Source: Metallyticus violacea (lineage: Eukaryota > Arthropoda > Insecta > Mantodea > Metallyticidae). Taken from it: a DNA stretch of 64,000 nucleotides. Under the pieces are notes generated by a model. That model was not told the origin of the DNA. It ran no database searches and saw only the letters and a program-made list of their open reading frames with translations. The stretch is from positions 39,748,501 to 39,812,500 of the forward strand of contig CM060840.1 of the NCBI GenBank assembly GCA_030762175.1. The letters run 5' to 3'. The position numbers and the translations under genes are program-made. Positions 57,842-64,000 of this stretch are shown here, piece after piece. Numbering within the stretch: the stretch's first letter is position 1; each line of letters opens with the position of its first letter.

Positions 57842-58015
57842 CAGTTAGTTTTGCAAGAGTATTCCGCGGAGCATTATTAGTGGAAGGGCCTTTCTCAGTT
57901 CGGTTCAGTTAGTGGAAAGCTGTAGTCAGTTCTGCAAGAGTATTCAGCGGGCATTATCAGTGGAAGAGCTTTCTCAGTTCATTTCAGCGGAAGAGTTTTA
58001 TTAGTTGAGTTCAGT
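57842..58015 (+). repeat. Tandem repeat of about 80 bp, two units, with TCAGT motifs
   Basis: Two diverged units begin at about 57847 (agttttgcaagagtattccg) and 57928 (agttctgcaagagtattcag). Both contain agtggaag and tttctcagttc, and a partial third follows. The motif TCAGT, the arthropod initiator consensus, recurs at least five times. Possible origins are a promoter region or a leader or terminal repeat of a retroelement. I found no matching second terminal repeat. Confidence 0.65.
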
Positions 58016-60671
58016 TGCGTTTCAGGATTAGTTGATCTCAGGATCAGGCTTTATCAAATTAAGAAACGTCAGAGTGATCACCATTAGTGCGAAAGTGGCA
58101 CATATTCTCCAGAAAATAACGACAGTACATTTTATGTGGAATGGGTTATGAACAATAAATTGTGTTTCGTCTCCCATAACGAAAATTAATATCAATTTTC
58201 ATACACACCTTCCCTTATGGTCAAGGGACCATAAAAGTATCCAGCATAAGAGTCTCAACAGCCGTGGTAAATCTATAAGTCAGCGGAAACCATCGTCGCT
58301 GCATTCCATATCATGTAATTGTTCGATGTGTTCTGTTGTTGTACTTTTTCGGATGCTCCTCAAGACTTGATACGACCATGTTTAAATTCAGTAGTCCTTT
58401 ATTTAGTAATAGAAAATTAAGAAAAGGGTCCATATTGTGGCGCATGTAGGTAGTGATAATGCATTGACATTATTAAAACATATTGTTAATGCATTATTAC
58501 GGTATATTGTTTAGCTATACAAAAGGGAAGAGTAGTTGAGAAAGTAGTTGAGAAAGACCTTTAAACAGATTAACATGGCGTCAGTAAATAAGGAGAGAGA
58601 GAGGAGAGCTGGGATGTGATCGCCACAGCTGCCCCGGGAAGTCATAGCCGACTCAAATATAAGTTTGTAATTATGTGAAATATATAGACATAATAAACTG
58701 TCAACTTATCTTATAAATATAATTTTAATTTATGGTTTATAGCTTATGTCCATGATCCAATGATGCAAGAGGTAATTATAGATTAAACTATCTACATTTA
58801 CCTGCGTTGCAACCACGAAGCGGACAGAAGTTAGGAAATTTAGGATATTTAGCGTGTAGGACAATATAAAATATTGTAAATTTAATATGAAGTACATTTG
58901 GCTTTAAACTATCTTTACAAATAACTTTATCACTGGATAATGTTTAGTTTCATCTATTTTATAGAATTTCAAATCTCGTTGCTTTAGAGGGCTGTATTAC
59001 ATAAATTATCTGAAATAGTTTGATATTTTAAGATGGAGGTACCAACGCTTAAAACATTATCTTGTTAACTCTAAGATCGAAGCCAAGAATTTCCAGACCA
59101 TCCCAAGCAGAGGGGATTAAACAGCGTGCAAACTGTAACAATGTTTATACAGCCAAAAGCAATTTCATTATTATAAGAGTTATGCGACGCTCGAAGGATA
59201 TAGAATAATTGGCATCAGAAAGCAATTGCATGGAATTGTTTCTTATGTTATAAGAAAAGTTCTAAGTTTTAACTGAGAATAACGTGAGAGCACCTGAACG
59301 CTAACTGGGTAAAACGATTGAAAGGGAGTAATTCTGACATTGCAGTAATATTGCAAACTACGATATAGTTTCCAATACGATGAGGAACAAACACAGGCAA
59401 AGAAAGAACCTTTCAAATGTTGTTCAATAAAGGCCGAGGTTTAGCAAACCCATTTAGCCTATTCAAGACATAATTTTTATAGCCTGACGTTGGTTTTTCC
59501 CCTCTCTACTCTTTAGTCTAAGAGGCGGCGACTCGCAAATGAAAGCAAGAAGTAGATGGTGGTCAGAGTACACGTCCAAGAGTCTCTCTGGCACGCTTTG
59601 AGGTGGATTTTGTTCCCGTAATGATTACTGTTCCGGCAGAGAGGATGGTAGGTAGTTGGTATTTCTGCCGTCAAGGCCATCGATAACAACACTGTTTGTC
59701 GATTCAAGAAAAGAACCAACAACGTTTTTCGACTCTGCTCATGTTAAAAAACCTCGGTCTGAGATCACGTAGCGCAATAACCATTCCGAGTTCTATGTAA
59801 CTGAGATACATATATACATACATATATAGTTGCACGCGCAGGCCAAAATCCAGCACAGCCCAAGACATGCCTATAGCGTATCGTTTCGGCAAGATCTAAA
59901 TGTTTTTGTAAGGATGAGGCGCACTGTCCTTGGTAGGCGCGTTCGTTGTATCCTAAACAAAAGACAATTCAATATATGTGTGTGCATGCGTGCATACATC
60001 TGCACGGAAAAATGTCGTGTTTTAGCTTTACGACAACACCATTCACGTAATCTAATTGCAGAAATCGTTCTACAGCTTTAATAAGGAAATAAAATTTATC
60101 GGTTTCAATTCTCGGGTCAGTTAAAGACAACAAAGTTGTACCTAGTGATATTTTCCAAATATTGTAAGCCTTCTATTAAACATTAATTACTCGTGTTGTT
60201 ATTTCAAAGTCAAGAGACTTACAAAAATTCTCAATCCTAGCAAAAGCAAAATAAAGAAATAACACACATTAAACGAGAATTATATCTCTATTAAAAGCAA
60301 CAAAATATTTTGTTTTCATTAATGATTTTATTTGCTAAATTCAGTTATGTAATTCTAATTTTTTGTCTATAAACCATTAATACATTTTTGTGTATGTCAA
60401 AATACTTCCAAAATAGATCAATCATGACAAAAAATAACAAACAGAAATAAAACATTATATAAGAAAAACAATAGTCTAAATAAAACAAGTCTTTACTTAT
60501 ATTATTACATTTTAAGAGTATTTCAGCTAATCATAATACTCATTTTAACTAATCAAGATCCTCTTGTGTGAGTTGTCAAGTATTTTTCTTTTTTCGCAGC
60601 TTTATTGTTCATATCAACAGTTTTTGTTTTATACTGAGAGCAGTTTAAAAATCCCGGTCGCCGATTAGACC
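58016..60671. other. Non-coding interval, mixed composition
   Basis: Moderate-GC sections at about 58200-58330, 58590-58650 and 59510-59960 alternate with AT-rich DNA. The frames at 59513-60081 lie on both strands and show no domain. No element ends could be defined. Confidence 0.35.
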
Positions 60672-61400
60672 TGCCTTCCCGTCGGAAATACGTCATTTTA
60701 AAACTTAAGTGCAACAAAAGAATTTGCCATTCATCTTCCTTACTGTAGGTGCTGGAAATGTTGACCATTTATCCTGTCACACAATGTCACAATGATCATT
60801 TACATATATCTATTCCCCAACACTAATAAACCTAACTTTGTTTCGAATGTTTGTATTAAGTTCCTTTAATAAGTGAGGGTTAACTGGTATACTCTATTCT
60901 TCAGTGTTCCTCAAAGATAAAAATCACAAACCGTATGATGTGTAGAAAGAGGAAACTATAAACCAAGGCAAATAATTCTGGGGCCAAATATATGGCGCAA
61001 TTCCATTTTTACCTTTTAGTCACAGAATCTATTCCATTAAACTGCTATATTAACTTTAATGTTGTTTTTCGTTTTGGAACCGGGCTGCCGGAAGTCGTTC
61101 TGCCACACAACCTTCTATACTTGGTGTATGCCTTAAAGATGAATACACGACAACGCAGAGAATAGTTTACCATTATACTACATTACAGTACTATATGATG
61201 AAATCTCACTTTCGAATGCACTACACCAGTGCCTTACTCTATCAAAATCCTGCTCGCAACTTACTGAAAGAGAGAATGGCGTTACTTGTGCAGCGATTGG
61301 TTCGTTGGTCGGCCGATCTAAGTTGCGGAGCTTTATCTCCCCCACTGTTAGAATGCAATACCATTTATGAGTTATATTATGAGTGCAATCGAATATTAAT
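60672..61400 (+). repeat. Unclassified dispersed repeat R2, copy b
   Basis: Same order of blocks as 21815-22545: aaacttaagtgcaacaaaag (60701), aaacctaactttgtttcg (about 60828), gttgtttttcgttttggaac then cgggctg (about 61062), and cctgctcgcaacttactgaa then agagagaatggcg (about 61250). Both copies are on the plus strand and similarly diverged. The ORF at 61195-61431 is not shared intact. Confidence 0.68.
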
Positions 61401-63025
61401 CGATGCTTTTACAAATATCTCCACGTTTTAAATTATTTACATTATCTAAGAACCAGGTGGAAAAAAATAGGACATTAATGTCTGACCAGAAATAAATTAA
61501 ATTCCAACTTCCATTCACCTTCAAACCATATAGTTTTACTTTTAAAATCTTTTTAAAAAATACGATATTTTGAAGTATTTTATACAGCGCTTATGATTTA
61601 AATGTCAGCCGTACATACGGACTTGTGCACCTTTATTCGGCGGTGCATTGAAAGGCACGGTGTACATTGTTGCTGTTAAATTTTGTGTTAATTTTATCTC
61701 GTAGACATGTTGGAATTGCTATCCTATCTGTGCCAACGATGGAATACACCTATATTTTCAAACGGTGTTCGCCGAAGACACAAATATGACCTATTCGTTG
61801 AACTAATTTCAAACGTGATTTCATAGAAGACCGCTCTAGATATTTGTCAGTTTTGTCTAATTTATCTTATATGTCATCGTTCTTTTTTCTTCTGCTGCAG
61901 GGTTAGATGTAAAACCTGTTCTGATGCAAGGATGTTTTCCCATTGGGCCCTGGGCGTCTCACTACGGTAAATATTGTAGCGCTGTTTTGTAATTCTCCCA
62001 TCATTATTCACATTGATACCATTGTCATTTCATATAATTTACTCTTAATAGCCAAAAATTCAGTTGCAGAGATTTAACTATAGGATAACTTAAAATAAAT
62101 TCAGGCTAAGACGAATTGTATTCAAAATGTGCTTTGCAAAATCATTTTGCGGTTGAATCAATTCCCTGTCCTGGGTCGTTCCAGATATAATAGGCGAGAC
62201 GCAAAAGACGTTGTGAACCGCGAACGTTTACACCGTAAGCCATATATCGATATCAAAAAAATAAATAACGCTAGTTAAAAATGAGAGCAAAGACTGGCAT
62301 TTTATTCGCAACTAGCATGATGTGGTGATGTGTAACCACATTGTTAAATTTAAGAAAAACAAAAACATTTAAACCAATATAACTTCAATAGAGATAATGA
62401 TTGGAGTCTTAGGAAAAAAAATACTAATTAATTCTCAAAGCTTTATGTTTTTATATTATAATTACAAAAAATGGGCCAAATAATTAACAAATTAGAGGAG
62501 TACATAAGCAACAATTTTAGTAAGGCATTATATCAGTATGTTAAATAAGAGAATTGCACACCAGTTTTAAGAAGTTATTTCATTTTGCTCACCAACGGTT
62601 GATAATTCAGATAGATTATTTGTGAAAATAAAGTCCATAAATGCGAAAAAATCACCAGAAGCGAGGGAAAAATACATAAATTAGGGAATTGTTCCATCTG
62701 TAATACATAAAAAATTATGAGGAATAAATATGTCCAATGAGTCTTATATGGATTTGCTATTTTATATGAAAGTTGTATTTTAAACATTAAATAAAACTTT
62801 AACCACATTCATACCATACGCTCCCGCAACAGGACACACCATCCCTACTCTGCAATATGAAAACCTCTCCCAATTGATGCTTCCAAATAAATTCGCATAC
62901 CAGAATTTACTTACACACACAGATGTTCATAATAACATGCCAGATATTCCAGCGCATTTCACTTATTAAGTTATTTTATATCAATCGTACACAAAATGTC
63001 CTACAACATTAGTACAAGAAATATA
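61401..63025. other. AT-rich non-coding interval around an exon-like segment
   Basis: Apart from 61901-61966 nothing stands out. Confidence 0.4.
61901..61966 (+). other. Exon-like segment, 66 bp
   Basis: Preceded by a strong acceptor (cgttcttttttcttctgctgcag, with a long pyrimidine tract) and ended by acg|gtaaat. Two frames are open: VRCKTCSDARMFSHWALGVS, and the phase also seen in the other exon-like segments, LDVKPVLMQGCFPIGPWASH. Length is a multiple of three. No domain is recognised; a chance match cannot be excluded. Confidence 0.28.
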
Positions 63026-63676
63026 CATGAGGTTTTGAGATACGGGCTGGTACAGCCCGGCAGCTTACTGGGAGAAATTAGTCGTCAAGGAAGTATAATA
63101 CATGTGCAAGTAGCAACTTGTAGTTAGTTCGTAGTTATCTTATGAGGGCTTTGTTCTTTGGTTTGTTATGCCACAAATAAAGATAATCTTGAAGAATGAG
63201 TTTTTATGTACCTACATATAATTGGATTCTTGCTGAGAGGTGGTAAGACAATTCGCAAAAAAAACATCCTGGAAATAGTGCTCCAGGTAGAGAAACTATT
63301 CGCCATATTGCTATAAAGCTACGAGAATCTCTCAATGGCAAAAAAAAAAAAAAAAAAAAAAAAAAATGTTCCGAATTGCCTTTTCTTACGGAAGAAAACT
63401 TAAATGAAAACCCGGAATTTTTAAACAGATACCGGCAATGTATTGCCGCCGAGGGACATCATTTTCAACGTCTCTTATAACACCAGTTAATGGTTATTAT
63501 TAGCAAATTTAAATATAATATCGGTTTATGATTTCAGTTAAAATGTATGTACCTACTAAAATATAAATACTAACTTTACACGCAGTCCCTATATCTTTCA
63601 TTTCTCGGTTTCAACAGCTCCACTCTCCTGGTAAATAGTCGCGCTCAGGTGGCCCATAACTTAAATTAACGCACTG
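63026..63676 (+). mobile_element. TA-flanked MITE with HTH relic, copy N3
   Basis: 651 bp, with catgaggttttgagatacgg at the left and its rough inverse (aaattaacgcactg) at the right; TA at 63024-63025 and 63677-63678. This copy best shows the helix-turn-helix relic: GNSAPGRETIRHIAIKLRES (about 63268-63330), the PGxxAPxRxTI pattern of such transposon proteins. A 27-base A run at 63340-63366 is an expansion absent from the other copies. Confidence 0.8.
63340..63366. repeat. Poly(A) tract inside MITE N3
   Basis: 27 A at the point where the relic reads NGK; the other two copies have only short A runs. Confidence 0.95.
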
Positions 63677-63678
63677 TA

Positions 63679-64000
63679 TAAGCACGTGCGCATACGTTTT
63701 TCTAGTGTCTTCACCTAAATAAAGCATTATGCAAAAGGGGAAATTAATAATATTTATATTATATTGTCATTTGTTGAACTAGACATTTGGAAAAGTTACT
63801 TCAGAAAATGAGATAAAATTTGTTAAATTCCTGCGCAGAAGAAATTGACTATCTAAATTATGCGTGATTCCAGACATATTTCCATACGCTCATGAAGATG
63901 CAAGCAAAAGATAAGCAAAAAGAAATCCGTTGCGATTTGAAGTCTAAAACTGTCATTTATTTTGCTCATCAAATCTCTTTCGTGACAACATTATCAGAAC
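63679..64000. other. Non-coding interval
   Basis: AT-rich DNA to the end of the window, no feature seen. Confidence 0.45.

Noticed and set aside
57842..58730. LTR retrotransposon
   Set aside because: No second terminal repeat, primer-binding site or gag/pol frame could be found; only the tandem repeat is supported.
59513..60081. Cluster of frames on both strands in moderate-GC DNA
   Set aside because: Frames overlap on opposite strands with no recognisable protein; more likely non-coding sequence of unusual composition.

Overview
The window reads as non-coding, AT-rich DNA from a large, repeat-laden insect genome. Nothing in it looks bacterial, viral or plastid. The evidence is the mix of decayed mobile elements: mariner transposases of several lineages, a Tc1-like relic, a DUF4817-type helix-turn-helix transposon, hAT-type terminal inverted repeats, a LINE reverse transcriptase relic, and at least eight kinds of tRNA-derived SINE. 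I infer an arthropod, most likely an insect with a big genome (cockroach, termite or orthopteran type), but the sequence alone does not fix the species. No complete host protein-coding gene, rRNA or functional tRNA could be supported. The window could be intergenic or lie inside very long introns.

Layout. 0.3-6.4 kb: two related mariners facing opposite ways (M1 minus, M2 plus), SINEs on either side, a TA-flanked MITE with a helix-turn-helix relic, and a 30-bp perfect palindrome. 6.4-14 kb: sparse AT-rich DNA with SINE heads and a TG microsatellite. 14-20.8 kb: a GC-rich SINE, a second SINE type, mariner M3 carrying a SINE, a 5'-truncated SINE with a perfect 13-bp target duplication, mariner M4, and a 942-bp hAT-type element with an 8-bp target duplication. 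21-31 kb: the first copy of an unclassified ~730-bp repeat, more SINEs, and long AT-rich stretches. 31.6-36.9 kb: LINE relic, second MITE copy, an exon-like segment, Tc1 relic, and a coding-like relic of unknown origin. 38-42.4 kb: a small hAT-like fold-back, mariner M6 and a full S1 SINE. 44-47.6 kb: a dense SINE cluster with readable target-site duplications. 50-57 kb: DUF4817 transposon pieces, two SINEs and mariner M5. 57.8-64 kb: a tandem ~80-bp repeat, the second copy of the unknown repeat, an exon-like segment and the third MITE copy.

How the pieces relate. SINE family S1 uses a tRNA-like head (A and B boxes) and an A-rich tail; a 61-bp fragment of its tail sits at the same codons in both M1 and M2, while M3 has the uninterrupted site. 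That orders the events: SINE insertion into a mariner, then multiplication of the interrupted mariner. SINE family S2 includes the freshest insertion in the window, with perfect target duplications. The three MITE copies share boundaries and TA flanks, so they spread as a non-autonomous family derived from a Tc1/mariner-type transposon. Three plus-strand segments and one minus-strand segment have exon-like splice borders; they are the only hints of host genes and are weak.
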